Shown one piece after another: positions 50,191 to 60,915 of a DNA stretch of 64,000 bases. The DNA is from Catellatospora tritici (GTDB lineage: Bacteria > Actinomycetota > Actinomycetes > Mycobacteriales > Micromonosporaceae): contig NZ_JAHRCY010000024.1 in the NCBI RefSeq assembly GCF_019083965.1, forward strand, positions 1 through 64,000. The letters are read 5' to 3'. The notes below the pieces were generated by a model. It was given only the letters and a program-made list of their open reading frames with translations. It did no database searches and was not told where the DNA came from. The translations under genes were made by a program, and so were the position numbers. Position 1 is the first letter of the stretch. Each line of letters starts with the position of its first letter.

Positions 50191-51210
50191 ATGACGCTCA
50201 CCATCACCAGGCTCACCGCTGACGACTCGACCTCGATCGAGCAATGGTTCCACGTGACCGAACAGGTACGAAAACATGAGGTACCGCATTTCCCACCGAT
50301 GACGCCCCGTTCGGTGCGACTGATGCTCGCGCACGAGTTCCCCGGCCGGCGCAACCTCTGGCACGTCGCGTTGCGTGACGGCGAGCCCGTCGGCCGGGTG
50401 GACATCAACCTGCCGACCGAGGACAACCTGAAGAACCTGTTCTTCAGCCTCGAGGTGGACCCGCGTTTTCGCAGGCAGGGCATCGGGCGGCAGCTGCTGG
50501 ACTTCGTGCGGTCGGTGGCGGCGGACAACGCCCGTACCGTGCTGATGTCGCACAGCACGCTGTCCCTGCCGGGCCTGCCCGCGCGGGACGAGGCCGGGTC
50601 GGCGTTCGGCGCGGCGATGGGGTTCAGCAGCACGCTGCCGGAGGTGCAGCGGCGGTTGGAGCTGGCGTCGGTGGACGAGGCGGTGCTGGCGGACCTGCTG
50701 GTGTCGGCTCAGGCGAAGGCCGAGGGCTACCGCCTGGTGCAGTGGCGCGACGACACCCCCGACGACCTGATCGAGGGAATGGCGTATCTGGATTCGCGCC
50801 TGGTCACCGACGCGCCCATGGGCGATCTGCAGGTGGAACCGGAGCTGGCCGACACCGCGCGGATGCGCCGGATCGAGCAGGTGGAGCGCGACCGGGGCCG
50901 GATGACGTGGCGCACCGGCGCGGTGCACGAGCAGACGGGGCAGCTCGCCGCGTTCACGGCCATCACCGCGTACGACGAGCTCCCGTGGCACGCCTGGCAG
51001 CAGATCACCATCGTGGACCCCGACCACCGCGGCCACCGGCTGGGCACCCTGGTCAAGCTGGAGAACCTGCGTCTGTTCCGCGCCGAGGCGCCCCGGGTCG
51101 AGGTGATCGACACGTTCAACGCGGCGGAGAACTCGTACATGATCGCGATCAACGAACAGCTGGGCTTCCGCCCCATGTGCGCCGCCCAAAACTGGCAACG
51201 CGAACTCTGA
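50191..51210 (+). CDS. Double GNAT acetyltransferase
   Basis: A 339-residue protein with two GCN5-type domains. The first has the acetyl-CoA loop RRQGIGRQLL (residues 94-103), the second RGHRLGTLVKLEN near residue 277 and a C-terminal TFNAAENSYMIAINEQLGF typical of the family. Layout recalls mycothiol synthase, but that enzyme is longer in the N-terminal half and I see no specific match. Substrate unknown. Start ATG at 50191 begins the first conserved strand. Confidence 0.85.
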   Translation: MTLTITRLTADDSTSIEQWFHVTEQVRKHEVPHFPPMTPRSVRLMLAHEFPGRRNLWHVALRDGEPVGRVDINLPTEDNLKNLFFSLEVDPRFRRQGIGRQLLDFVRSVAADNARTVLMSHSTLSLPGLPARDEAGSAFGAAMGFSSTLPEVQRRLELASVDEAVLADLLVSAQAKAEGYRLVQWRDDTPDDLIEGMAYLDSRLVTDAPMGDLQVEPELADTARMRRIEQVERDRGRMTWRTGAVHEQTGQLAAFTAITAYDELPWHAWQQITIVDPDHRGHRLGTLVKLENLRLFRAEAPRVEVIDTFNAAENSYMIAINEQLGFRPMCAAQNWQREL

Positions 51211-51215
51211 CCCCC

Positions 51216-51299
51216 CAAGATCGGGTCAAGTTGCCGGGCACTTGTGCGTATCTTGGGCGCCCTTTCGCCCGATTGCCCGGCAACTTGGCTCGATCTTGA
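51216..51299. repeat. Family C inverted-repeat element, copy 3
   Basis: An 84-bp solitary copy in the same orientation as copy 1: CAAGATCGGGTCAAGTTGCC, GTGCGTATCTTGGGCGCCC, then GATTGCCCGGCAACTTGG and CGATCTTGA. Starts 5 bp after the GNAT stop. Confidence 0.85.
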
Positions 51300-51374
51300 A
51301 GAGTGACCGGATGAATGGGGTAAAAGCGGCGAAAGGGATGATGTCCGGGTTGCGGCCATGATCGTTGCGCGGTT

Positions 51375-52178
51375 ATGAGGCCGCGACTGCTCGTATCCCT
51401 GTTCACCGTGGTCACCGTGGTGCCGGCGTTGACGATCGCCGCCGTGACCACCGCCGTCGCCCACGCCCGCTCGCCGCAGGCGGGCGGCACCCTTACCGCC
51501 CGCGTCTTCGCCACCCGCGAGGGCCTGGTCGGCTGGCAGACCGCCAACGGTCACGCCATCACCAACCGCGACTGGTTCGCGGCGCTGCCCTCATGGCGCG
51601 GCCTGTCCGACAAGGGCGAGGGGGACCGCAGCGTCCGGGTCTGCCACGAGGGCAACAACCGCTGCGTGTTCCTGCCCGTGTGGGACGTCGGCCCGTGGAA
51701 CACCATGGACGACTACTGGGCCGAGGAGCGGCACTCGTGGGACGACCTGCCCCGGGGCAAGCCCGAGGCGCAGGCGGCATACGAGGACGGGTATCACAAG
51801 GGCAAGGACGAGTCGGGGCGGAAGGTGAGCAACCCGGCTGGGATCGACATCGCCGACGGGGCGTTCTGGGACGGGCTGGGGCTGGATCGCAACGACTGGG
51901 TGGACGTCACCTTCCTGTGGACGGGGGAGGGGGACCGGGGCACGGTGGACACGCCGAAGGGCGAGCCGCTGCGGGTGCGGTCGGGTCCGCGGCTGGGCGC
52001 GGCGCTGCGGGGCGGGGCGGCCGAGCACGCGCAGGTGCCGATCCGGTGTCAGGTGCGCGGGGACAAGGTCGACGGGACGGTACGCAGCACCGACCTGTGG
52101 GACAGGGTGGGTGAGGGCATCTACGTCTCGCACGCGTACATCGAGGTCGACGACGACTTCAAGGCGCATAAATGCTGA
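51375..52178 (+). CDS. Secreted double-psi-barrel plus SH3-like protein
   Basis: A 267-residue protein with a signal peptide (about residues 1-31). The central part has FATREGLVGWQTANGHAIT and VFLPVWDVGPWNTMDDYW, which recall RlpA/double-psi beta-barrel proteins that act on cell-wall glycan. The C-terminal 80 residues (PLRVRSGPRLGAALRGGA, TDLWDRVGEGIYVSHAYI) fit a bacterial SH3 domain. Likely binds or trims peptidoglycan outside the membrane; activity is unproven. Confidence 0.7.
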   Translation: MRPRLLVSLFTVVTVVPALTIAAVTTAVAHARSPQAGGTLTARVFATREGLVGWQTANGHAITNRDWFAALPSWRGLSDKGEGDRSVRVCHEGNNRCVFLPVWDVGPWNTMDDYWAEERHSWDDLPRGKPEAQAAYEDGYHKGKDESGRKVSNPAGIDIADGAFWDGLGLDRNDWVDVTFLWTGEGDRGTVDTPKGEPLRVRSGPRLGAALRGGAAEHAQVPIRCQVRGDKVDGTVRSTDLWDRVGEGIYVSHAYIEVDDDFKAHKC

Positions 52179-52221
52179 CGGGATGGTGGCCTGGCTCACC
52201 CCGTCGGGCATGATGGCAGGC

Positions 52222-53865
52222 ATGACTGCTACCGCCACCGACCTCTTCGCCACCCATGAGGAGTTGCTGACCGGCGCGCTACGGGCGATCACCGAGCGCG
52301 GCTACTGGTCGGCCTACCCCGAGTCGCCCAGCCCGAAGGTGTACGGCGAGACCGCCGCCGCCGACGGCAAGGCCGCCTTCGAGGCGCTGCTGGGCAAGGA
52401 CTTCCCGCTGGACCAGCCCGCTGAGGAGTGGATCGCGCCGGAGCAGTCGCCGTTCGGCGTCGCGCTGGACGTGCGCTATCCGCGTACGAGCGTGGACGCC
52501 CTGATCGCCGACGCCGCCGCGGCGCTGCCCTCGTGGCGCGACGCGGGCCCGCGCGTGCGCGCCGGTGTCTGCCTGGAGATCCTGGCCCGGCTGCACAAGC
52601 GGGTGTTCGAGCTGGCGAACGCGGTGCACGCGACCACCGGCCAGCCGTTCGTGATGGCCTTCCAGGCCGGTGGCCCGCACGCCCTCGACCGGGCGCTGGA
52701 GGCGATCGCGTACGGCTACGCCGAGCAGACCCGCCAGGTGTCGTCGGTGGTGTGGACGAAGAAGGCCGACACGCTGGCCAAGACGTATCACGTGGTGCCG
52801 CGCGGGATCGGGCTCGTGATCGGGTGCAACACGTTCCCGACCTGGAACTCGTGGCCGGGACTGTTCGCCTCGCTGATCACGGGCAACCCGGTGCTGGTCA
52901 AGCCGCATCCGGGCGCGGTGCTGCCGCTGGCGATCACGGTGCAGGTGGCGCGTGAGGTGCTGGCCGAGGCCGGGCTCGACCCGAACACGGTGCAGCTGGC
53001 GGTCGACACCCGGGACAATCCGGTCGCCGCAGAGCTGGCGCTGCGGCCGGAGGTCAGGATCATCGACTTCACGGGGTCGACGGGGTTCGGTGACTGGCTG
53101 GAGGCCAACGCCAGGCAGGCGCAGGTGTACACGGAGAAGGCGGGCGTGAACACGGTCGTCGTCGACTCGACCGACGACTTCGCGGGCATGTGCCGCAACC
53201 TGGCCTTCTCGCTGACGCTGTACAGCGGCCAGATGTGCACCACGCCGCAGAACCTGCTCATCCCGGCAGCCGGGATCGAGACCGAGGCCGGGCACAAGAG
53301 CTTCGACGAGGTCGTGGCCGGGGTGGCCGACGCGGTGCGCGCGATCACCGGCGACCCGGCCAAGGCGGTCGAGCTGACCGGCGCGATCGTCAACGACGCG
53401 GTGCTGGAGCGGATGGACGGCGCCCGCAAGCTCGGTGACGTGGTGCTCGACTCGGCCGAGCTGGCCCACCCGGCGTATCCGCGGGCGGTGTGCCGTACCC
53501 CCATGATCGTGACGGCGACCGACGGTTACGCCGCGGAGTGCTTCGGCCCGGTGACCTTCGCCGTGCCCACCGCCTCCACCGCGGCCAGCATCGACGTCTT
53601 CCGGGAGACGGTCGGCGCCAAGGGCGCCATCACCGCCGCCGTGTACAGCACCGACGAGTCGGTGCTCGACGCGGTCGAGCTGGCCGCGCTCGAGGTCGGC
53701 GTGCACCTGTCGGCGAACCTGACCGGCGGGATCTTCGTGAACCAGTCGGCCGCGTTCTCCGACTTCCACGCCTCGGGCGCGAACCCGGCCGCGAACGCGG
53801 CGCTGACCGACGGTGCCTTCGTCGCCTCGCGTTTCCGTACCGTCCAGTCCCGCCGCCCCGCCTAG
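52222..53865 (+). CDS. paaN: Phenylacetic acid degradation protein PaaN
   Basis: A 547-residue aldehyde-dehydrogenase-superfamily protein of the PaaN type. It has CNTFPTWNSWPGLFASLITG and VKPHPGAVLPLAITVQVARE in the cofactor domain, DFTGSTGFGDWLE, and the candidate catalytic Cys in LYSGQMCTTPQN. PaaN-type proteins act on ring-opening products of phenylacetyl-CoA. The other paa genes are absent from this window, so the gene stands alone here. Confidence 0.9.
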   Translation: MTATATDLFATHEELLTGALRAITERGYWSAYPESPSPKVYGETAAADGKAAFEALLGKDFPLDQPAEEWIAPEQSPFGVALDVRYPRTSVDALIADAAAALPSWRDAGPRVRAGVCLEILARLHKRVFELANAVHATTGQPFVMAFQAGGPHALDRALEAIAYGYAEQTRQVSSVVWTKKADTLAKTYHVVPRGIGLVIGCNTFPTWNSWPGLFASLITGNPVLVKPHPGAVLPLAITVQVAREVLAEAGLDPNTVQLAVDTRDNPVAAELALRPEVRIIDFTGSTGFGDWLEANARQAQVYTEKAGVNTVVVDSTDDFAGMCRNLAFSLTLYSGQMCTTPQNLLIPAAGIETEAGHKSFDEVVAGVADAVRAITGDPAKAVELTGAIVNDAVLERMDGARKLGDVVLDSAELAHPAYPRAVCRTPMIVTATDGYAAECFGPVTFAVPTASTAASIDVFRETVGAKGAITAAVYSTDESVLDAVELAALEVGVHLSANLTGGIFVNQSAAFSDFHASGANPAANAALTDGAFVASRFRTVQSRRPA

Positions 53866-53874
53866 CCGCGGGGT

Positions 53875-53956
53875 GAGGAAGGGCACCTTCGTCGACCCGC
53901 GAAGCGGGACGAGCAGCAGCTCGGCTCGCTTCGCGTTGCGGAAGGTGCCCTTCTTG
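53875..53956. repeat. Family A repeat, copy 5, with inner insertion
   Basis: Arms GAGGAAGGGCACCTTCG and CGGAAGGTGCCCTTCTTG are separated by about 50 bp that contains a hairpin of its own (CCCGC-GAA-GCGGG). It lies between converging paaN and the serine hydrolase gene. Confidence 0.8.
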
Positions 53957-53970
53957 AGGCCCGCCGCCGG

Positions 53971-54843
53971 TCAGCGGGAGACCAGGGCGGGCATGAGCTG
54001 TTCGGCGACGGACTGGCACAGCCGGGTGCCGTGCTCGAAGCCCAACCAGGACGGATATCGCAGCAGCACGCCGATGCTCCAGTCGTCCGTCACGGCCAGG
54101 CACGACATATGCCACAGCTTGTCCTCCGTACGCAGCAGCCAGCCGTTCTTGATGGCGATGTGCGCCGCGGTCCCCACCGGGAACGCCGACCGCGGCCCGA
54201 AGTCGCCCGTCCCCTGCACCGAGCGCATCACGTCGAGCAGCCACTCGGTCCAGATCGGGCCCGCGGCGCGCCCGTCGGCGACGCAGGCACCCAGCCGCGC
54301 CACGTCCCGGGCCGACACGATCGTGTTCGACCACCAGGGCTGCTCGAACGGCGCGGAGTCGGTCAGGCCGCAGACGTCGACCATGCGGGCGATCCCCTCC
54401 GGGCCGCCGTTGCGCGCGTAGAAGGCGTCGGCCGCCCGGTTGTCCGAGTCGCGGATCATCACCGTGATGCGATCGAGGCTGGCCTGGTCCGGGGTTTCGT
54501 TGCGGCGCAGGAAGTCGGCGGCCAGCCATACCTTGACCAGTGACATCGTGTCGCTGGGCGCGTCCAGGTTGGTCGAACCGGCCATGGCCCCGGTGCGGCG
54601 GTTGAGCATGGCCCAGCTGGCGAACCCCTCGGTGGCCAGTTCGACCCGGGGCAACTCGCGCGGCAGTGGCAGCGGCAGGTTCAGGTTCGGGGCGACCCGG
54701 TGGACCAGACCGTTGAAGAACTGCATGCCTCGCGCGGCACCGCCGGCGATGAACAGGCCCGCCGCACACATCACGGCGAGGGCCAGAGGCATCAACGTTC
54801 CTGGTTTGCCGCCGCGTCGGGCATGGCGACCATGGCGTTTCAC
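53971..54843 (-). CDS. Class A beta-lactamase-like serine hydrolase
   Basis: A 290-residue protein with an N-terminal membrane anchor or signal (about residues 17-37). Active-site motifs are S101-x-x-K104 (SLVK), S133-D-N135 (SDN) and KNG (IAIKNGW) in the place of the KTG box. The usual class A Glu166 region is not obvious, so it may be a penicillin-binding or carboxypeptidase-like homologue and not a true beta-lactamase. Start GTG. Confidence 0.85.
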   Translation of the reverse strand: MKRHGRHARRGGKPGTLMPLALAVMCAAGLFIAGGAARGMQFFNGLVHRVAPNLNLPLPLPRELPRVELATEGFASWAMLNRRTGAMAGSTNLDAPSDTMSLVKVWLAADFLRRNETPDQASLDRITVMIRDSDNRAADAFYARNGGPEGIARMVDVCGLTDSAPFEQPWWSNTIVSARDVARLGACVADGRAAGPIWTEWLLDVMRSVQGTGDFGPRSAFPVGTAAHIAIKNGWLLRTEDKLWHMSCLAVTDDWSIGVLLRYPSWLGFEHGTRLCQSVAEQLMPALVSR

Positions 54844-54952
54844 AATTCACCCAACCGTAGGATGACTTCCCCGGTCACGCCGGAGAGCGTGCTCTTGGTC
54901 AGATTGCCGACTGTCGAACTGTAATGGGAGCGCTACAGGTCCGTTTTGGGGC

Positions 54953-54982
54953 TGTCCGAGGGTGCGGGTGCTCGTGTAGCGT
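54953..54982 (+). promoter_or_regulatory. Candidate promoter of the cold-shock gene
   Basis: TGTCCG (54953-54958) and TAGCGT (54977-54982) are spaced by 18 bp, about 75 bp before the cspA start. This would give a long 5' leader, as usual for cold-shock genes. Confidence 0.35.
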
Positions 54983-55059
54983 GCGAGGACGGCTGACAAC
55001 ACCCAGCCGCGGGTCGGCCTGAACGGCGACCCAGCTTTACAGAAGTGAGGAAGTGCACC

Positions 55060-55263
55060 GTGGCACAGGGCACCGTCAAGTGGTTCAACAGCGAGAAGGG
55101 CTACGGCTTCATCGCGGTCGACGGAGGGCAGGACGTGTTCGTCCACTTCTCCGCGATCGAGATGGACGGCTACAAGGCGCTCGACGACGGTCAGCGCGTT
55201 GAGTTCGAGATCGCACAGGGCCAGAAGGGCCCCCAGGCGGAGAAGGTTCGGGTCATCGCCTGA
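55060..55263 (+). CDS. cspA: Cold-shock protein
   Basis: A 67-residue single-domain nucleic-acid chaperone. RNA-binding motifs KGYGFI (RNP1) and VFVHF (RNP2) are intact, within AQGTVKWFNSEKGYGF. I chose GTG at 55060 (AGGAAG 8 nt upstream); an upstream in-frame GTG would add five unconserved residues. Long 5' leader (over 70 nt) and a strong terminator follow. Confidence 0.97.
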   Translation: MAQGTVKWFNSEKGYGFIAVDGGQDVFVHFSAIEMDGYKALDDGQRVEFEIAQGQKGPQAEKVRVIA

Positions 55264-55295
55264 CCGCTCGGCCAACAAGGCTTGAGAGACGCTGG

Positions 55296-55327
55296 AAAAG
55301 CCCTGATCCCCCCGGATCAGGGCTTTT
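55296..55327 (+). terminator. Terminator of cspA
   Basis: A perfect 14-bp stem (AAAAGCCCTGATCC with GGATCAGGGCTTTT), CCCC loop, and a T run. Confidence 0.95.
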
Positions 55328-55409
55328 CGGTTTCCGGAAGAACACCAGGTCAGCGTGCCTCGACGGGATCTGGCACACTGCCAGTTCTCAACCCCTCGAT
55401 GGAGCAGTG

Positions 55410-56402
55410 ATGACCTACCAGGCCCCGGATCCGTACGACCCCAACCTGCCCGCCGCATACCTGCCGCAGGGCTTCCTGCCTCCGGTTCAGCCGATCACCG
55501 GGGCCGACTACGACCCTTACACCGACCCGCTGGTCCCGCCGCCCGGGATGGGCGTCAGCGGCTGGTTCGACCGCGTGGGCGGGGTGATCAAGCGCAGCTG
55601 GAAGTCGGTCGGCGGAATCTTCGCCGTGACGCACGTGCTGCCCGGCCTGCTCTTCACCCTCGCGCTCGGTGTGCTGGCGGCCGGCTTCGCGGCGAGCATG
55701 CTGTCGAAGCTGTCCACGTACAACACCTCGTCCCAGCGCGGTGAGCTGCCGTTCGACGGCGGCGTGTTCGCCGCGGTGATCCTCGGCGCCTTCGTGGTGG
55801 GCCTCCTCTCGTGGTGGATCCAGCTGGCGGGCTACGCCGCCGCCACCTACGCCGCCACTCGCGAGGCCGCGGGGATCCCGGTGCGGTTCGGCGAGGCGCT
55901 CGGTTACGGATTCCGGCGCAGTCCGGGCCTGTTCGGCTGGCAGCTGCTCGCCTGGATCCTCATCGGCGTGGCCGCGATGGCGTGCTTGCTGCCCGTGCTC
56001 TACGTCCTGCCCGCGCTGGCCCTGGTCGGTCCGATCTTCCTGTTCGAGCGGGCGCGGCCGATCGGGCGCTCGGCCGAGATCTTCAACCGCAACCTCGGCC
56101 GGGTGCTCGGCCGTCTCGCGCTGGTGCTGGTCGCGCTGATCGTCGGCTCGATCTTCACCAACATCGTCGAGTCGATCGTGCAGACGGTGTTCGGCGGCGG
56201 CGTCGGCGCCCTGACCGGCGACAACTCCGACATGGCCCAGGCGCTCAGCCTCGGTGTCGGCGCGATCATCGCGGCGTTGCTGACCACGATCCTGCAGCTT
56301 CCGATCACGATGGTGCAGTTCGCCGGGATCCTGGTGACCTACACCGAGCAGCGTGGGCACGAGGGCGCCAACACGGCCCGACTGGTCTCCGAACTCAACT
56401 GA
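55410..56402 (+). CDS. Polytopic membrane protein, paralogue 1
   Basis: A 330-residue protein. A proline-rich N-terminus (about residues 1-60, with repeated PYDP) precedes six hydrophobic helices. GYGFRRSPGLFGWQLLAW and PIFLFERARPIGRSAEIFNR are recognisable in the next gene too. The overall pattern resembles glycerophosphodiester-phosphodiesterase membrane-domain-like proteins; no catalytic motif is present. ATG has GGAG 5 nt upstream. Confidence 0.7.
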   Translation: MTYQAPDPYDPNLPAAYLPQGFLPPVQPITGADYDPYTDPLVPPPGMGVSGWFDRVGGVIKRSWKSVGGIFAVTHVLPGLLFTLALGVLAAGFAASMLSKLSTYNTSSQRGELPFDGGVFAAVILGAFVVGLLSWWIQLAGYAAATYAATREAAGIPVRFGEALGYGFRRSPGLFGWQLLAWILIGVAAMACLLPVLYVLPALALVGPIFLFERARPIGRSAEIFNRNLGRVLGRLALVLVALIVGSIFTNIVESIVQTVFGGGVGALTGDNSDMAQALSLGVGAIIAALLTTILQLPITMVQFAGILVTYTEQRGHEGANTARLVSELN

Positions 56403-56416
56403 TCGGAGCAGGCGAC

Positions 56417-56460
56417 GGGGCGGCGCCGGTCTCGCGTGCGTGCGAGACTGGCGCCGCCCC
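56417..56460 (+). terminator. Strong hairpin between the paralogues
   Basis: A 20-bp nearly perfect stem (GGGGCGGCGCC-G-GTCTCGC with GCGAGAC-T-GGCGCCGCCCC) and a short loop, just after the first paralogue. It probably uncouples the two genes. Confidence 0.9.
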
Positions 56461-56485
56461 GAACCCCCTCGCCTGGAGCAGTCAC

Positions 56486-57463
56486 ATGGCACAGCCCTCG
56501 CTCGGCCCCTACGACCCTTCCGCGTACGCGCCGATCACCGCCGGGTTCCTGCCGCCCGACGACGCGTTCGCGCAGGCGGCGCCGCCGACCGGGCCCGATG
56601 ACGATCCACTGGTGAACCCGGACGCGCAGGGCATCGCGGGCTGGATGCACCGCCTCGGCGGAGTGCTGCGTCGCGGCTGGCCGCTGCTGCTGGCGATCTT
56701 CGCGTTGACCCAGCTGCTGCCGACGCTGCTGTTCAAGCTCATGGTCGTGCTCGGCGTGGCGGGCCTGCAGGCGACCGACGTGACGATGCTGGTACGCGAC
56801 AGCGCCTCGCTGCTGGCCGCGGCGCTCACGGCACTGCTCGTCTACTCGCTGGTGGTCGTGACGGTGCGCATGTTCGGATACGCCGCCGCCACGTACGTCG
56901 CGGTCCGGCAGGCCGACCACCAGACGGTCACCTTCGGGGCGGCGCTGCGGTTCGGCCTGCGCCGGTTCGTCGGGCTCACCGTCTGGCACCTGCTGGCCTA
57001 TCTGGTGGTCGGCGGTGTCGGCGTGCTGGCCGTCTCTTGTTTCGCGCAGATCGGCAGCTACTTCGGCCTGCTGCCCGCGCTGCTGCTGTCGGCGTACCTG
57101 TTCTTCTCGGTGGCGTTGCTTGGCCCGGCGTACCTGTTCGAGCGCAGGCGGCCGATGAGCCGGTCGCGCACGCTGACCCACGAGCGGTTCGGGCGCACCC
57201 TCGGCCGGCTCTCGCTGATCGGGCTGCTGCTGCTCGCGGGCGCGGTGATCGAGCCGGTGCTGGCCGTGCTGGTGGTGACGGCGCACCTCGACGAGACGCT
57301 GCCCTACGGGGTGCCCGATCTGGGGATCACCCTGCTGGTCGGGCTGGTCTCCCTGCCCCTGACGCTGGTCGAGTTCAGCGGCATCCTGATCTCGTACGCC
57401 GAGGCTCGTGCGTTCGAGGACAACCGGGTGCGCACCGCACTGCTCGCCGCCGAACTCGGCTGA
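56486..57463 (+). CDS. Polytopic membrane protein, paralogue 2
   Basis: A 325-residue tandem paralogue of the previous protein, with the same order of elements: PYDPSAYAP N-terminus, GIAGWMHRLGGVLRRGWPLL, then six helices with GPAYLFERRRPMSRSRTL as the counterpart of the preceding protein's FERARPIGRS. Shared core, diverged loops. Function unknown. Confidence 0.7.
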   Translation: MAQPSLGPYDPSAYAPITAGFLPPDDAFAQAAPPTGPDDDPLVNPDAQGIAGWMHRLGGVLRRGWPLLLAIFALTQLLPTLLFKLMVVLGVAGLQATDVTMLVRDSASLLAAALTALLVYSLVVVTVRMFGYAAATYVAVRQADHQTVTFGAALRFGLRRFVGLTVWHLLAYLVVGGVGVLAVSCFAQIGSYFGLLPALLLSAYLFFSVALLGPAYLFERRRPMSRSRTLTHERFGRTLGRLSLIGLLLLAGAVIEPVLAVLVVTAHLDETLPYGVPDLGITLLVGLVSLPLTLVEFSGILISYAEARAFEDNRVRTALLAAELG

Positions 57464-57548
57464 CCGGTCCCGCCGCGCGGCGGGCGGTGAACGTGAACGG
57501 CTTTCGATGTGTCGGACGGGCGAACGCCTGTGATCATTCGACGGTTCG

Positions 57549-57610
57549 CTTGCACTCGGGGTGCGAGAGTGCTAAACAGGTGATTGGCACTCTCCTACGG
57601 TGAGTGCCAA
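57549..57610 (+). promoter_or_regulatory. Two CIRCE operators and groEL promoter
   Basis: A perfect CIRCE (TTGGCACTC-N9-GAGTGCCAA) spans 57584-57610. A second, with one weak half (CTTGCACTC-N9-GAGTGCTAA), spans 57549-57575. HrcA would bind both. TTGCAC (57550-57555) and TAAACA (57573-57578), 17 bp apart, can serve as -35 and -10, so the upstream operator overlaps the promoter and the other covers the start of the transcript. Confidence 0.9.
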
Positions 57611-57713
57611 AACGAAACCAAGAGTCGGACCGGCGGGGCTGCTGAATGGTGGCAGTCGGTCGTCGCGGGCCAGCCGTCCGACCTCGGATTTTGTCCAGGA
57701 GGACAACGCCGTT

Positions 57714-59336
<1,623 letters not shown>

Positions 59337-59369
59337 TCCCCTGAGGATCAGGTCCGTCACTGATGTGAC

Positions 59370-59402
59370 GAGGGAGCCCCGGCCATCGGCCGGGGCTCCC
59401 TC
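59370..59402 (+). terminator. Terminator of groEL
   Basis: A perfect 15-bp stem (GAGGGAGCCCCGGCC with GGCCGGGGCTCCCTC) and a 3-nt loop, 33 nt after the stop. It lies 10 bp before the converging MFS gene. Confidence 0.92.
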
Positions 59403-59411
59403 CGTTTCGGC

Positions 59412-60833
59412 TCACATGGTCTCGAGCTCGCGGCCTCTGGTCTCGCGTACCGCTTTCCAGACGAAGATGAAGGCCAGCAGCGCGAACAGGCAGTAGAGGC
59501 CGTACGCGAAGCTCAGGCCGATGTTGGCCAGGGCCGGGAACGTGGTGCTGATGAGCCAGTTGGCGACCCACTGCGCGGCGGCGGCCACGGCCAGCGCGGT
59601 AGCGCGGATCGTGTTGTTGAACATCTCGCCGAGCAGCACCCAGACGACCGGGCCCCAGCTCATACCGAAGGCGACGACGTAGAGGTTGGCCGCCACCAGG
59701 GCGACCTTGCCGACGGCGGGGCTGAGCGTGGTCACCGACTCGCCCGCGGCGTTGAGCGTCTGCGTCGCGGTGGAGAAGCACCAGGCCATCGTGCCGAGCG
59801 TGACCACCATGCCCGCGGCGCCGACGAGCAGCAGCGGCTTGCGGCCGACCCGGTCGACCAGGGCGATCGCGATGAGGGTGGTCAGGATGTTGGTGATACT
59901 GGTGATCACTGTGATCAGCAGCGAGTTCGATTCGCTGAAGCCCACCGAGGCCCACAGCGCCGACGAGTAGTAGAAGATCACGTTGATGCCGACGAACTGC
60001 TGGAACACCGAGAGCAGGATGCCGACCCAGACGATCGGCAGCAGGCCCAGGCGCGGGCCCCTGAGATCGGACAGGTGCACCTTCTCCCCGGGCCGGCTCA
60101 CGGTGCGCTGGATGTCGTCGATCCGCTGGTCGACGTCGCCGCCGATCAGCCGCTTGATGACCCTGCGTGCCTCCTCCAGGCGGCCGCGCCGTACCAGGTA
60201 GCGCGGGGACTCGGGGATCTGCAGCGCCAGCACGGCGTAGATCACCGCGGGGATGGCGGCGGAGGCGAACATCCACCGCCAGGCCGCGCCGCCCCACGGC
60301 ACGGACTCCATCGCGCCGCCCGCGACGTCGGCGAGCAGGTAGTCGACGAGCAGGGCGACGAAGATGCCGCTGACGATGGCCAACTGCTGCAGCGAACCGA
60401 GCCGCCCGCGCATGTGCGCCGGGGACACCTCGGCGATGTACGCCGGTGCGATGACGCTGGCTGCGCCGACGCCGAGGCCGCCGATGATCCGCCAGAGGGT
60501 CAGGTCCCAGGCGGCGAAGGCGACCGCCGAGCCGATCGAGCTCACGATGAACAGCGCCGCGGCGATGAGCATGACCCGCACCCGGCCGAGCCGGTCGGCC
60601 AGCGGCCCGGCGAACCAGGCGCCGACCGCGCAGCCGAGCAGGGCCGCAGAGACGACCAGGCCCAGGACGACGGAGTTGAGCTGGAAGGTCTGGCGCAGCG
60701 CGTCCACGGTGCCATTGATGACCGCGGTGTCGTATCCGAAGAGGAAGCCGCCCACCGCTGCCGCTGTCGACACCAGGATCGCGGCGCCGTGCGACTGCTC
60801 GGCATTGCCTGGTACTGACGACGTGGCTGCCAC
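59412..60833 (-). CDS. Sugar porter (MFS, GlcP/XylE type)
   Basis: A 473-residue 12-helix proton symporter. It has the family signatures GGFLFGYDTAVINGT, the DRLGRVRVM loop, PESPRYLVRRGRLEEARR, FQQFVGINVIFYYSS (sugar-binding Gln and Asn) and DRVGRKPLLLVG. Glucose or another hexose/xylose is likely. Start GTG. Confidence 0.93.
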   Translation of the reverse strand: MAATSSVPGNAEQSHGAAILVSTAAAVGGFLFGYDTAVINGTVDALRQTFQLNSVVLGLVVSAALLGCAVGAWFAGPLADRLGRVRVMLIAAALFIVSSIGSAVAFAAWDLTLWRIIGGLGVGAASVIAPAYIAEVSPAHMRGRLGSLQQLAIVSGIFVALLVDYLLADVAGGAMESVPWGGAAWRWMFASAAIPAVIYAVLALQIPESPRYLVRRGRLEEARRVIKRLIGGDVDQRIDDIQRTVSRPGEKVHLSDLRGPRLGLLPIVWVGILLSVFQQFVGINVIFYYSSALWASVGFSESNSLLITVITSITNILTTLIAIALVDRVGRKPLLLVGAAGMVVTLGTMAWCFSTATQTLNAAGESVTTLSPAVGKVALVAANLYVVAFGMSWGPVVWVLLGEMFNNTIRATALAVAAAAQWVANWLISTTFPALANIGLSFAYGLYCLFALLAFIFVWKAVRETRGRELETM

Positions 60834-60915
60834 GCCCTCATCGTCGCGCAGCGTTCCGCCGAACCATCACTGAACACGAAAAATAGTGCGAACCGCGCAC
60901 CAGCTGGCCGTCGGG

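Noticed and set aside
53971..54843. Acquired beta-lactamase resistance gene
   Set aside because: Motifs fit the fold, but KTG is changed to KNG and the Glu166 region is unclear. The gene has normal composition and no mobile context, so I call it a serine hydrolase.
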